Notes: generated from the sequence alone by a model not told the origin. A stretch of 64,000 nt of DNA from Beverwykella pulmonaria (GCA_001599595.1 BCHH01000001.1:124001-188000), one strand, 5' to 3'. Shown: positions 34,975 through 46,984, counted from the stretch's first letter. Program-made: numbers and translations.

Positions 34975-35901
34975 ATGGGTTCCTACGTGGATTTTAGCCA
35001 GCCAAGCTTCTGGAGTGAGTGCTGCACATACGGGGAGGAAATGAGGAATTGGGAAATGCGCCGGGACTAATGATGGGCAGTTTCGGCAGCGTCGATTGTG
35101 TTTAATCCTACATTCTGGAAGTACGTATCACATCCCCCGTCAACGGTCCTTTCTGTACACATGAAAAGCTAGAATTGGAATGGCAAAGATGATGCAGCTA
35201 ACAATGAATTCTAGCATCGCTGCTCGTCAAGGTACATACTTCCTCCACCCCGTCCCTACGCCGTGCGAGGAATCAGATAGACAAAGTTGGAAAGCATGAT
35301 ATTTACAATCGACGGCGAACAGAATACCACAACAAGCTAATCACGAAGCTCTTCGGCGGCAACTCACGTTTGGGCTGCTACGCGCTTGCTGTGGCCATCT
35401 TCTCTTTAGGAATCATCAGGGATTACTTGTACGTCCATTGCCCCTCCCGCCTTCCAACCCTCCAATCCAACCCCGAGTTCTCTGCTAACGCCCACACGTA
35501 GATACAACGAAGCGCTCACCTCCCAACCCTCATCCCCGCTCCTAACCACCCCTCTAATCCGCCTGTCTTCGATCCCCATCTTCCTCCTCGGCAACACCCT
35601 CGTGCTATCCTCCATGTACGCACTTGGCGTAACCGGCACCTACTTGGGCGACTACTTCGGGATCTTGATGGACGCGCCAGTGACCTCTTTCCCATTCAAC
35701 GTCACCGACGCACCCATGTACCACGGGTCTACCCTCTCGTTCTTAGCAGCCGCAATATGGAAGGGCAAGCCAGCGGGCATATTATTGACGGTTTTTGTCG
35801 CCGTTATGTATAAGATTGCAAGGGGGTATGAGGATCCGTTTACTGGGATGATATATAGCAAGAGGGAGGAGGCAAAGAAGGCGGGGAAGAAGGCGTTGTA
35901 A
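34975..35901 (+). CDS. OPI3: Phospholipid methyltransferase Opi3
   Basis: Five exons: 34975-35014, 35081-35120, 35215-35231, 35323-35428 and 35502-35901, 200 residues. The enzyme carries out the last two methylations of phosphatidylethanolamine to phosphatidylcholine with S-adenosylmethionine in the ER membrane. Joined exons give VDFSQPSFWISAASIVFNP, then FWNIAARQEYHNKLITKLFG and LGIIRDYLY. Exon 5 contains the family core GVTGTYLGDYFGI, MYHGSTLSFL and YEDPFTGMIY. Four short hydrophobic helices and a basic C-terminus (KKAGKKAL) fit the family and its length of about 200 residues. The third exon is a 17-nt microexon. All introns are GT...AG and in frame. The single upstream ATG at 34975 matches the homologous N-terminus. 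Confidence 0.94.
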
Positions 35902-36602
35902 GGGTGTGGATGGGGCGAAAGGCGGCGTGGATGCATGCACGGAGATGGGGGGCGGAGGGGGCGAGAGGTACTTGTTGTAAACGTACGCTCAAACAGGGTA
36001 GGCAGGACAGGCTCGTACACAGAAGGAGCACATAAACAGGGCGAGCGGGGAGGCATATTGGACGTGGCGGCGGTGCTTTGATTCAACACATCAATGACGG
36101 TATGCACAGCGAAGGCGTTCGTTGGTTGCGGGTATTCAACTCCGCACCTTCTGCACCAATCCATCGTCGGCAGACGTAAAAGTTTTGAGCATTCCAGGCG
36201 GGTTTTCTCAGCACATCTCGGTATGGGATATCATCGTGCGGACTTATTTCTTCATTATCAGTCGAAGGAAAATTTAATAAGTTTCTACTTTCACATGGGA
36301 GTAGAACGGGTAGAAGGATCAAATAGAATTATCACAAGCAGGCGTGCACAATAATGGATAGAACAATTTTTCGCTTAACAAAGACATCTCACTCCTACGC
36401 TCCGAGATACTCCTGCTGTCTCCTTTTCACACAAGCAATATAGCTGCAGGAACAACAACAAGTTGCTCCCACATCACTCCCGCCTGTCAGAACGGACGCA
36501 ACCAAGAAAGCTCAAAGCCCGGCAAGTTGTAACATCGCCATTATCTATCATGCTCCAGTCTCCCCAACCCAAGCACGATGTGGTATCTCGAGGTCAACAG
36601 AT
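35902..36602. other. Convergent intergenic, nothing recognised
   Basis: Interval between the 3' ends of Opi3 and beta-tubulin. No gene or repeat is supported. Confidence 0.4.
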
Positions 36603-38337
36603 CTACTCCTCGCCCTCGATAGGAGCCTCCTCATCGTACTCCTCTTCACCGTCAGACACAGCCGCATCCTGGTACTGCTGGTACTCGGACACCAAATCGT
36701 TCATGTTGCTCTCAGCCTCAGTAAACTCCATCTCGTCCATACCCTCGCCAGTGTACCAATGCAAGAAAGCCTTGCGCCTGAACATGGCAGTGAACTGATC
36801 ACCGACACGTTTGAAGAGCTCCTGGATGGAGGTCGAGTTTCCAACGAAGGTGGAAGACATCTTGAGGCCACGCGGGGGGATAGAGCAGAGAGCGGTTTGG
36901 ACGTTGTTGGGAATCCACTCAACAAAGTAAGAAGTGTTCTTGTTCTGGACGTTGCGCATCTGGTCCTCAACCTCCTTCATGGAGACCTTTCCACGGAATA
37001 TGGCAGAGCAAGTGAGGTAACGGCCGTTACGGAAGTCAGACGCGGCCATCATGTTCTTAGGGTCGAACATCTGCTGGGTAAGCTCGGGCACAGTGACCGC
37101 ACGGAAAGAGTGTGCGCCACGGCTGGTCAGAGGAGCAAAGCCGACCATGAAGAAATGGAGACGCGGGAAGGGAACCATGTTCACAGCCAACTTTCGTAGA
37201 TCGGAGTTGAGCTGGCCCGGGAAACGCAGGCAGGTGGTGACACCGGACATGACGGCGGAGACGAGGTGGTTCAGGTCACCGTAGGAGGGGTTGTTGAGCT
37301 TGAGAGTCCTCATGCAAATGTCATACAGAGCCTGGATTTGATTAATACTGTGCTGAGTGGCATTGCATGTCTATAACTTACCTCGTTGTCAATGCAAAAG
37401 GTCTCGTCAGAGTTCTCGACCAGCTGGTGGATGGACAGGGTTGCGTTGTAGGGCTCAACAACGGTATCGGACACCTTGGGCGAGGGCACCACAGAGAAGG
37501 TGGCCATCATGCGGTCGGGGAACTCTTCGCGGATCTTAGAGATCAAAAGCGTGCCCATACCAGCACCAGTTCCACCACCAAGGGAGTGGGTGATCTGGAA
37601 ACCCTGGAGGCAGTCGCAGCCCTCGGCCTCACGACGGACGACATCGAGCACCTGATCGACAAGTTCGGCACCCTCAGTGTAATGACCCTTGGCCCAGTTG
37701 TTACCAGCACCAGACTGGCCGAAAACGAAGTTGTCGGGGCGGAAGAGCTGTCCGAACGGTCCAGCACGGACGGCGTCCATGGTTCCGGGCTCCAAATCGA
37801 CAAGGACGGCACGGGGCACAAACTTGTTGTTGGAGGCCTGTGGCTTGTTAGTACTGTAACGGGCCTAAGACGGTGCGGATATCATTGCGTACCTCGTTGA
37901 AGTAGACATTCATGCGCTCCAGCTGGAGATCGGAGGTACCATTGTAGCTGGGCATGGTCAGTAAATTGTAGTGAACGGGTCTGCAAGTTCGCAGATCGAG
38001 GGCTACTCACACGCCAGAGCCATCGAGGCCGTGCTCGCCAGAAATGGTTTGCCTATCGTGGAGTCAGTTGCTGTCCCATACCGACGGGAGTTTCCTCGGC
38101 TCAACGCACCAGAAGGCAGCACCGATTTGGTTACCCTAAGGAATGTCAGTCGCAATTTCAGCGTGTTGAAGAGAGGAAAACTTACGCATTGGCCGGTCTG
38201 AAGATGAACCTGTTGGCGGAAGAGTTGAGGTTAGCTGCTGTGCTCTCAATGTTGTGCTGGCTCCCTGAGACAGACGCGGGGCATAGGGGACGCGCGAGGA
38301 GAAATTTGCTGGGGGTTAAACATACAATCTCACGCAT
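36603..38337 (-). CDS. TUB2: Beta-tubulin
   Basis: Seven exons on the minus strand: 38337-38326, 38209-38186, 38135-38110, 38052-38011, 37947-37893, 37837-37382 and 37331-36603, 447 residues. Beta-tubulin forms microtubules with alpha-tubulin. The first five exons are tiny (12-55 bp), with introns after codons 4, 12, 20 (phase 2), 34 (phase 2) and 53, a pattern typical of filamentous ascomycetes. The MREI autoregulatory tetrapeptide, the GTP motif GGGTGAGMG (residues 140-148) and the acidic tail are intact. Positions linked to benzimidazole resistance carry the sensitive residues: His6, Tyr50, Phe167, Glu198, Phe200 and Leu240. Length and sequence are fully typical, so this should be the essential housekeeping copy. 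Confidence 0.98.
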
Positions 38338-38905
38338 GTTGGATAGAGGTGCGAGGATCAAGGGTGTTATGGAAGTCGAGAATGCGAGGAGAGCTGAAGG
38401 CTGTTGGGTGGGTGTTGTGAGTAGAGTGGAGGTTAGAGGAGAGAAGGCGGTCTGCAGATGTTGTGCGGGTCGTTATTTACTCTCGCGCAGGGGCCAACCG
38501 CCAAGCCAAGACGCGCTAGGCCCGCTACGCGACAAAGACGGCGACAGGCACCAGCAAAATGTTCATTGTGACAGCCGTCAAACACAATTCGTTGGGAGCG
38601 ATGGAGTGAACGATGTTCTATCTACTTTCTGTTCACCTGGTCTTTTCTATGATACCCTAAACGCCTTCTATGCCTCTACGTTATGGTATCCATTGCTTTG
38701 GTGGCGCAACGATAGGCTCAGATGCAAGCTTCGCCAAGGAAATAATAGTGCAACAAATTGTAGAAAAGAGCCACGAAAATCGATCTGGACTAAGGGGGAA
38801 AAAAACTATTGTGTCAGTCAGAGGGGGTTTTCGGTCTTAGAAAGTCTGATGGGCAGATATCCCTCATTAATAGCGACTCCATGCTGCCGAGATGAAAGAC
38901 ACACA
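38338..38905. other. Intergenic, nothing recognised
   Basis: Upstream region of beta-tubulin and 3' flank of the ceramidase gene. A 271-codon plus-strand frame crosses it and runs antisense into tubulin exons; it is not a gene. Confidence 0.4.
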
Positions 38906-40088
38906 TCAACTGTCCTTCTTCGTCGAGCCGTTCAGGTGGCCGTAAGCAGCCGAGTTCGACTTCCTTACAACTACAGGCAACGTATGCCACGCAGGCCAGT
39001 CTAGCACGTAGTCGTCCTGCTTGTAGTTCAGACAATGACGAAGCCAGATGCCCCAGACAATGTAGAAATAAGCTCCCGTCCCAGTCATCAAATGCCTAAA
39101 GTCACCCATTACTATGATTATTTTAGATGGAAGTCAGCGTACTTACCACCAACCGTGTCCTTCAAGCAAGAAACCCCACGGCATGCCAACCTGCCTCCGC
39201 CACTGTCTCAGCTTCGAACAGTACACGTTGTCCAGCGTCCAGATCGCGAAACCACCCAGGAAGATGCTCAACCCCCAGGCGATCATAGCCCACATCTTTC
39301 GTACGATTTCTTGATCTCTCAGATCCTCTTTGGCCTGCTGGGCTTTCGAAAGGGGATTTGCAGCTTTCCTTTCTTTGGACCGGAACCGGGGACGAATGTT
39401 AACCTCCATCACGTACATGCTGCGGATCAGTACGATGGCCGTCAAGAGAGCGTACGCATTTTGATGGAAAGTCGGGTCCTGGAGATAGTGGTAATATAAC
39501 GTGATAAATAGCGCGAGGCCAATCAAGGATATTGCCAAAATTGTGCAGTATAGCTTTGATTTTCCATACGAAAAGGTGGCATAACACATTAGCGCAGCTT
39601 GCTTGCATTTAGTAAATGGCTCTTAAATAATTACATATTGACAGCTTACTTGTGTATATCATACTCAACTCATCAACGAGTTGCATTGGATCTATCCGCA
39701 GAGTTAGTATGTATTTCCTTGAGAAAGTTCTTAAATTTGAGTACATTTCAGTGAGGCATGAAACAAAAAGCTTCCCGTCCCAACCAGCAGATACCCAACA
39801 AAGGTCACGATGAAAACATTATCGTGTCCATTTTTCAGACAATTGTGTATCCCTTTAGCAGAGAGATACATGAAAAGGATATTCGTCAACGTATTGACGA
39901 TCTCGGCGGCGTAGACGGTGGCATAGTAGTCCTGTTCTAAGAGTCAGCAGATAATCCTAGTTTGGGACCGGGAGGGCTTGGCATACCTCTTCACACCAGT
40001 TCAAAGTTGACGTGACAGGTGACCATGCGCCTTCTTGGACGGGCGGATAGGGGATAGAAGGGAGCCAGGAAAGGATCTTAGCAGCCAT
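38906..40088 (-). CDS. YPC1: Alkaline ceramidase
   Basis: Five exons: 40088-39987, 39931-39745, 39691-39650, 39597-39147 and 39095-38906, 323 residues. The enzyme splits ceramide or phytoceramide into sphingoid base and fatty acid in the ER/Golgi membrane. The N-terminus WSPVTSTLNWCEEDYYAT is the family opening. The motifs that hold the metal and active site follow: FLFHASLKYPMQLVDELSM and, in the last exon junction, GHGWWHLMTGTGAYFY. Seven hydrophobic helices can be drawn. The fourth exon uses the second of two possible acceptors (CAAG), required to keep TTALMCYATFSYGKS in frame. The small third exon (42 bp) encodes the conserved PMQLVDELSM block. The C-terminus is short and Lys-rich. The yeast counterparts are Ypc1 and Ydc1; which one it matches is not decided. 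Confidence 0.94.
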
Positions 40089-40626
40089 TTCGTGTACGCT
40101 TTTTGAGGGCAGTCAAAGGAAGGAATGAAACCAGTGCTTCCAACGTCGTGCTGAGTTGCGAGATTTGTATACGGAGGCCGAAGGGCTTGCCGAAGGCGCA
40201 AAGGGTACAAGAAGATTCGGGCGTTAGAAATGATGGTTTTTAAAAAAGATAGAGACAGAAACCTAATACGACAGTGCTAGGGGGCCGGATGGTTCGGATC
40301 GATCTCGCTTGACCGAAGGTTTCAAAAGCATGGAACCTTGTAGCTGCAGTGTGAGAGCATAAAGACGGCGTAGAGATTAAAGAAACAATGCCAAAGATTG
40401 AGATAAAGAATGCAGACGTGGCCGGCTGTGCAAGACATGTTTCCAAGGTTGATTTACCTGCACCTGCACCTACAACTGCACCTGCACCTGCAACTGCACC
40501 ACACCTGAACTGTCATCTGAAACCGTCCAATCACAAGGATGCCAAGATGTCCCGAACGGCACTAACCACTCAACTTTCATCATGCGCTCAACCTCACCAG
40601 CACCACAAACTTACACGTGTTTCATC
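40089..40626. promoter_or_regulatory. Divergent promoter region with hexamer repeat
   Basis: About 540 bp between the start codons of the ceramidase (minus) and prefoldin (plus) genes. It includes a short imperfect CCTGCA/ACTGCA tandem run at 40457-40500, in the probable 5' leader of the prefoldin gene. No factor site is claimed. Confidence 0.45.
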
Positions 40627-41117
40627 ATGTCGATACCCAATGAGGCGTTGCAGAAGGTGAGTCGATCAAGTGATGCTCCTTTGATTATTCAGGCTGACCC
40701 GTATCTTTATTCGACATCTAGCTTCTGCAGGAAATCGGCCAGAAAAAGGCCTTCTCTGAGCAGCAGCTTCTCATCGTCAAACAGCAGAAAGCAGCCAAAA
40801 ACCGAGAGACTCGAATGCTGCAGCTGACAGCGAATGAAGTGGATTCATTGCCCAAGGACACCAAGGTCTATGAAGGTGTAGGGAAAATGTGAGACAAGAG
40901 CTTTCCCTAAATACGCACGTGAGCGGAGGAGATCTAACACGTTGGCTACAGGTTCGTGTGCACTCCTATTCCGGATGTGCAAAAGAGACTTGTTACCGAG
41001 AGTGCTGCGCTGGAAAAGGAAATGGCAAATCTGGACAAGAAAGAGCACTACCTCCAGCAAACATATGACAACAGCAAGACTAGCCTGGAGCAAGTACTGC
41101 GCGCTGGAGGAAGCTGA
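40627..41117 (+). CDS. PFD1: Prefoldin subunit 1
   Basis: Three exons, 40627-40656, 40722-40888 and 40952-41117, 120 residues. Prefoldin is a six-subunit cytosolic chaperone that hands nascent actin and tubulin to the CCT chaperonin; subunit 1 is a beta-type subunit. The spliced protein begins MSIPNEALQKLLQEIGQK. It has an N-terminal coiled-coil arm (to about residue 45), a central hairpin block TKVYEGVGKMFVCTPIPDV, and a C-terminal coiled-coil arm. Length and the helix-hairpin-helix order match the family. The first exon encodes only ten residues, so no single frame shows the whole gene; donors are GTGAGT and GTGAGA. Beta-tubulin, a client pathway, is nearby, but that is likely coincidence. 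Confidence 0.9.
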
Positions 41118-41631
41118 AGAAGTTGAATGAGAGTCCACCTAGTTGATTGCTTCGAGAAAAGGACATTCCGCAGATATCTAGCCTTGAGCAAGGCGTGCGG
41201 CATCTTTCGGCGGGTCTCGGCAGTGACATAAAAGACTACAACGACATTATCCCCAGTGTCTGCTCAGAAAACAACTCTATCAAGAGTTGACCCAGTAAAC
41301 AATATCGAAATTCACGCTTAGCTCCGCCCGCCTTTCTCCGTCGTGAAGCTTGTGACCCTTGCCCTTGCCTATTCTGCTCAACACGAACAGCATGTATGAC
41401 ATCGAGTTCGACGAGTCGACAGAGTTAAGGATTTGATTTGCTGAGAGCCATTCAAGTATAGACCTTGCGAAATGCTAATCTCACCTCAAGCTCGGGCAAG
41501 CGCTATGGTCATGCGGGGTTACATGCCGATTAACCCTTTGCACAATGATATAGCTTTTCCGTTTTGCCATGCAGCAATTATACTTATTCTCAATATTCCC
41601 TTGTCTTCGTAGTCTGTGCCATCCAGTCACT
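41118..41631. other. Intergenic, nothing recognised
   Basis: Sequence between the prefoldin gene and the sugar transporter on the same strand. An ATG at 41569 in frame with the transporter could extend its N-terminus by 21 residues, but the resulting peptide is not family-like. Confidence 0.35.
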
Positions 41632-43515
41632 ATGGAGCAATCTCAGAAGAGAAAGAAGTACATCATTCCTCGACCTCGCAACCTCTACAACTTTTGTGTT
41701 GCTTTGTTTGTGGCTTTCGGGAGCCTTTCATATGGTTATGCGTCTTCAATCAGCGCTGCATTCATTGGTACGTATCGCCTACTGCCTATTTTCACGGCCA
41801 AGGGGAATTATGGGTAGCAAAAAAATCCAGGCAGACGGCGAGAGGATCAACCTGGCCTAACTAAGCCTTACTATATCTGCCAAAAGGCTTTGTACAATTT
41901 CCTGAAAACGCTCATGTCTACTACCCCTGTATGCCCCTCTGACGAGGAACAGCATTCACTGATTCTTCCCAGGTATTCCAGAATGGTACATACACATGGG
42001 CCTTGTTCAGGGGTCATCGTACTCAGATTCCATAATTGGGGTGATAAACTGTATATACTCAATTGGAGGTGTATTGGGTTGCATCTACAACATGTGGTCC
42101 GCCGAGTACTTTGGAAGAAAGCGATCCATCCAGATGGCTTGCCTTCTAGCCATCGTTGCAGCAGCATTAATGACTGGAAGTGTGAACATTTCAATGTTTG
42201 TCGTTAGTCGTCTCATCATGGGGTTCGCCATTGGAATACTTGTCACTTTGGTTCCTTTGTATCAGGTAAGAAAATTGGTGTGGTGAGACTGGAGATATAT
42301 ATGCTAATATCCATAGTCGGAAGTGTCACCTGCCGAGTCCAGAGGACTTATGGTTGGATTGCACGGAGTGTTGATCGGATTGTCCTACTCCTTAACAGGG
42401 TTCGTCAGTTACGCGTGCAGCTTCTCCACGAATATATCGTTTCAGTGGCGCTTCCCACTCGCGGTGCAGGCTCTCTGGCCTGGTATTCTTTTCATCGGCA
42501 TGTTCTTTCTTCCATACTCGCCGCGGTGGCTGCTTGCTCAGGGACGTGAAGAAGAGGCTTGGAACACCACCAGGCGCTTGCACGCGAACAAGAAAGATCC
42601 GGAAGACACATACGCCCGGGTAGAGTTTCGACAGATGAAAGAACAAATCAACTTTGAGAGAGAGCATGATAGCGTCGGATTTCTTGCCCAAGCACGGCTG
42701 GCATTTTCTCGCCGAAGTTTCCGCAAGCGCCTCGCACTCGGCTTTCTCGTCCAGGCCGGCAACCAGTTTACCGGCGCCTTGGTGGTGAACAACTATCAGA
42801 CCACTTTCTACAATGGCTTAGGAATCACCGGACGACTTCCTCTCCTCCTTGTTGGGTGTTTCAATTTCGTCACTGTACCTGGGAACCTCCTCAACGGTCT
42901 TCTGATCGATCACATTGGACGGCGCAAGTTTGTGATTACAGGATGCGCATCTCTCTGTGTCATTTTGTCCGTGGAAGCTGCACTCACAGCTCGATACGCC
43001 GAAACAGGTTCTACGAACAAGGTCGGCTTAGGTTTTGGTGTGGCCTTCATCTTCCTGTTCCCCGTGTTCTACTCGATATGTTTAGACGCGACCATGTACC
43101 TTATTCCGGCCGAGATCTTCCCCATGATTATCCGCTCGTTTGGAATAAGCTTTAGCATCATGGGGCAATGGGTCGCTACGACGATCCTGCTTGGAGCAGC
43201 GCCGACTGCTTTTGCAAATATCGGGCACAACTTCTGGATAGTCCTGATTGGATGTGGAGCGATTTATGGGACTTTGGTGTACTTTTTCTTGCCAGAGGTA
43301 TGTTTCTTTCTTTCCATGTTGTCGAGGATATGGGTGCTGATTGACTGCAGACGAAGGGCAAGACGCTCGAAGAGATCAGTATCATCTTCGGCGATCCTGT
43401 TGGCTTGACTGATATCGATCCTACGGTCGAGCATTTCAGTGAGAAAGACGAAGAGGAGCGCGTGGAGTACGTCTCTACGGAGAAACATAGCCAACCAGAA
43501 CAACGTCAAGGCTGA
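41632..43515 (+). CDS. MFS sugar transporter
   Basis: Four exons: 41632-41767, 41973-42265, 42317-43297 and 43351-43515, 524 residues. It is a twelve-helix major facilitator of the sugar porter family. Signatures are SLSYGYASSISAAFIG in helix 1, the loop 2-3 motif AEYFGRKRSIQ, SPAESRGLMVGLHG after helix 4, and the PYSPRWLLAQGRE version of PESPR. GRRKFVITG follows helix 8, and PAEIFPMIIRSFG and PETKGKTLEEIS come near the end. The first intron (205 bp) is joined so that FIG continues into IPEWYIHMGLVQG. The C-terminal tail is acidic and cytosolic. The substrate cannot be told; fungal relatives include hexose, lactose and quinate carriers. No sugar-metabolism enzyme lies next to it. Confidence 0.92.
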
Positions 43516-44587
43516 AGGGATACACGTAGCCGCTTAACCGATAGTTAATTATGCTAGAAGTAAATGAAACGTGTCTGTAGTCTGGTCGTCGACGTCCACG
43601 TCGTGAACATAGAACCGCGCTGTATTTTCAGCGCTTCCTCATGAATTACTTCGGGGCCTGGCAGTGCGGTTCATGTGCTTTTCACATATCCCCGATTTTC
43701 GCCATCCCGATCACTGTATAATTCGCCACTGTTGCCGATGTCGCCGGGCGACAGCAGGGGCTTGATCTAAACGAAAGGTCACAACATGAAAGGGAGTGCT
43801 CACACGAGCGCACTGGTTTCAAGAGGCGCTCCCGTGCTCACAACCGCCTGGAGATGGAAAAAGAGCCAACAGATCAGGTGCGCTGGCTGCCGCCGGCGAT
43901 CGATGAGGCCGGAGACGGCGCTCGTGTTTGAGCTTGCCGCCCCACCTCCCCAATGGGGCCTGACCCAGCCGCACTTCAGATGTCGGGCCAAATTTAGACG
44001 TGCCCCTCCTTCGACCTGTCGTTCCCAAGACAGCATAAAGACGTTTGAGGGGGTAGCAGCGCTTGCGAAATGGGGCAAACGGGCGTTAAACTCGCACACT
44101 GTTCTGGCGTTCCGCCTCTTATCCTTCGAAATGGATGCTTGTCGAGCGCATGCGCACAGCGTGTCGCACGACTGCACATGCACCAAGACTAGCCCACCAG
44201 ACGTAGAGCCCCCCAGTCGGCTTCAGCCCCCAGCAGCTGCCTGATGACACTAGCTGAGAGATGATTTTGGCCCCAAACGGTCGCCTGCTCTTTTCCCTCA
44301 AATCTCTGGCCATCCGTCCTCTTCTCTTTCTTCTTCCCGCTTTTCCAGCAGGTTCTCTTACGTGACCTTCTCGTCGGGCCCTGTGTCAGCTCGATTCCGG
44401 ATTCACTCCACCCCGCCACGCCCGCACACTCCGCCTGACATTGAACTTTTATTTTCCCCCTCCCCCACACCGTCCAACACCTGATCGCCTTGTTCCATAC
44501 CCTGTCAAGTCGCTCCGTCTCCTTCTGATACTTCTGCTCTACCCGAAGTAATCTACCTTTGCACTGCGCTCTATCCATACCGTCACC
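43516..44587. other. Intergenic, nothing recognised
   Basis: About 1.1 kb. Frames of about 150 codons on both strands show no motif. The final 250 bp are pyrimidine-rich and are the probable promoter and leader of the coiled-coil gene. Confidence 0.4.
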
Positions 44588-46367
44588 ATGCCGCCGCCCG
44601 AGTTCTTCGACGAGGACGATGAGTGGTACCGCTCCGACCGATACGTTAGTGGCGCCCGCCATGTTCGCCCTAACCCGCTTCCTAACCCGCATCGCACGAG
44701 CGAGTTTCTGGTGCCCGAAGTTCACTACAGCTCTGGGCACCATCGCACCCGCTCCCAGGGAGCCTCCCCCGCTCCCAACGTCACCATCTATAACACTACT
44801 CGAATGGACAATGAGAGTAGCCCCAACGTACACACCGATCAGCGCAGTCCAATGCCGAGCCCCCATATGGAACCTCGCGGTCGCCCGCGTCGAGTAGCCG
44901 ATGATTGGGCACTCCAAGACGAAGTTGATGAGCTTAGACTTGAAGTCTTGAAGACCAAGCGGGAACGGTCGCGATCCGCGCACCTTCATTATATCCGCGA
45001 CGAGTCCCCCCCTTATCATCATCATCATCATGGAAGTCCACATCCGGCGCCCCCCGCTGCCGCACCCAATAACGATTATGAGAAGTGGCAGTTGCAGCAG
45101 GCGAATGAGCGGCTCAAGCAGCAAGAAGAGGCATTGCAACAGGAGAAGCGTGAGGAGCTGATCAGAGAGAGAATGAAGCTCAAGTTTATGAAGGATAGGC
45201 AGGAGCGTGACGAGGAAGAAGCCCGTATTAAAGCAGAAGAAGACCGCCTGAAGAAGGAGTGGGAATTGAAAATGGAGAGGGATGAGCGAAAGCGAAAAGA
45301 AATTGAAGCGCGGGCTAAGGAAGAGGAAGAGCGTCATAAGCAGGAGTGGGAGCTCAAATTGGAGAGAGAAGAACGAAAACGGAAGGAGGCCGAGGCCAAG
45401 GCCAAGGCCGAGAAAGAACACCTCCAGCATGAGTGGGAGCTGAAGCAGGAAAGGGAGGAGCGAAAGCGCATGGAGAATGCAAAGAAGGCCGAGGAAGAGC
45501 GCCAGAGGATCATTGCTGAGAACCTGGCGAAGCTGGAGAGGGAGGAGCGTAAAGTCAAAGAGGAACGTCAAAGAGCAGTCGATGCATTCAACAAGGAGAA
45601 GGCCGAAAAGGAAGCCAAAGCCAAGGAGGAGCGCGAACGGCACATTGCCGAGTATGAGCGCAAGAAGTCCGAGGAGACTGAGAAGGCCAAGAAGCAGCGC
45701 GAGGAGCTCATCATGCAACTCCGAATCGAAGAGGAGAAGCAGAAGGCCAAGGAGAAAGAAGAGTGGGAGCGATTCTTAGCAAAACAGAAAGCAAAGGATG
45801 AAGAGGAGAAGGCTAAGAAGGCGAAGCACGAAGCAGAATTGGAGGAATCGATGCGCAAGCGTCTTGCTCAATTCGGTTTTCAGGAGAACCAGATCCAGGC
45901 TATGATCAAGCCTGAGGAGGCAGCAAAACTCCAGCAGCAGCACCACCACCACCAAGGGTTGACCCCGCTCAATCCTCTGCGACTGACACAGCAGCCCACC
46001 TATGTCAAAGTGAGCAAGGAGCATCTGGCAATCGATACATTGGTGTACTACGATATCCCGTATGAAATTGACCGCGTAAGTTTTAAAATCTAGCCCCCTA
46101 ACAGTATCAGTGCTAAATAAAATATAGTCTGACCCTAACTACATCATTATCCTCCGCGAAATGGACTCGAAGGAGACTGAGATTCTCTTCGAACACACCC
46201 GCCGCCTGCGCAGCCGGGGCTCTTCTCGTCTTCTCATTGAAGAGCGCGTTGATCACGGAAGGCCCGAATATGCCTGGGTGCGTCGGAAGAAGAACCACTC
46301 GGTATCGCCATCTCGTCGCCGCAGCTCTCCGAAGCGGGTTGTCGGTATCAAGGAAATGTTCTATTGA
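44588..46367 (+). CDS. Long coiled-coil protein with conserved C-terminal domain
   Basis: Two exons, 44588-46075 and 46128-46367, 575 residues. The N-terminal 130 residues are Pro/Ser/His/Arg-rich with a His run. Residues of about 155-440 are almost entirely charged helix (Glu, Lys, Arg), a long coiled coil. Inside it, three near-identical 29-residue units starting EWELK repeat at residues 224, 253 and 282, matching an exact 87-bp DNA period (45257, 45344, 45431). The C-terminal part around LAIDTLVYYDIPYEIDR joined to SDPNYIIILREMD, then HTRRLRSR and DHGRPEYAWVRRK, is non-repetitive and probably the conserved fungal domain. I do not assign a function. The large open frame on the opposite strand is a shadow of this biased sequence. 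Confidence 0.82.
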
Positions 46368-46984
46368 AGATGCGGTGATGTTGTGGTGGCAAATATGTGC
46401 AATTCGGCTGAAATTAGTTTGGCGCTAATTGCATAATTTGGTCTGGTGATGGGAAGGGTCTTGAGCAACACTTGGGATGTTGATGGGCGTTGCGGCATGT
46501 TTTGACCGTCTGTCCTGGGTTCGATTCTCCATCTCTCTTTACTATATCCTCGCTTCTCATCTCTACTCTACCAGCTGTGGGACGAGGAGTAATGGTTGCT
46601 CTACCTAGGGATCTTGATTGAAGACAGATAATGCGGCGTTCTTACTGGGATTTTGCCATGGTTTCTGTGTAGCCACGAACAACTCATACATACAAGTGAC
46701 TAGATCTTTTCGTCCCCGTTGTTGTCAATGCTGTGACTATGTTGGCATGACTATGTTGGCATGACACGTCGGCATCCATAAAATAAGTGCATATGCTGAC
46801 ACCATCTGCTCGCCGGTGGTATCTGCAACCCCACTTCCGAAGTTGTGTTTCATAGCCAGTCTTGTCTTGCAGTGGCGAATAAGGCGAAGCCACTTTTGAA
46901 CGTTATTTCATGCGGTGCTTGGATGGATCGGACATGTCGTTTTCGCGCGCTAGTCTCAACGCGGCAAGTTGCTGTGAAAGGTTA
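46368..46984. other. Intergenic, nothing recognised
   Basis: 3' flank of the coiled-coil gene up to the transposon. A tRNA-like GGTTCGATTC occurs near 46517 but without the rest of a tRNA fold. Confidence 0.4.

Noticed and set aside
38189..39004. A 271-codon plus-strand frame
   Set aside because: Runs antisense to the beginning of beta-tubulin and the end of the ceramidase gene; no protein features.
44189..45718. A 509-codon open frame on the minus strand, Leu-rich
   Set aside because: It is exactly antisense to the Glu/Lys/Arg coiled-coil gene; the codons for those residues read as Leu, Phe and Ser on the other strand. It has no start context or domain, and the plus-strand gene is clearly real.
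46505..46545. tRNA-like GGTTCGATTC
   Set aside because: The flanking bases do not pair as a T-stem and no acceptor, D or anticodon arm can be drawn.
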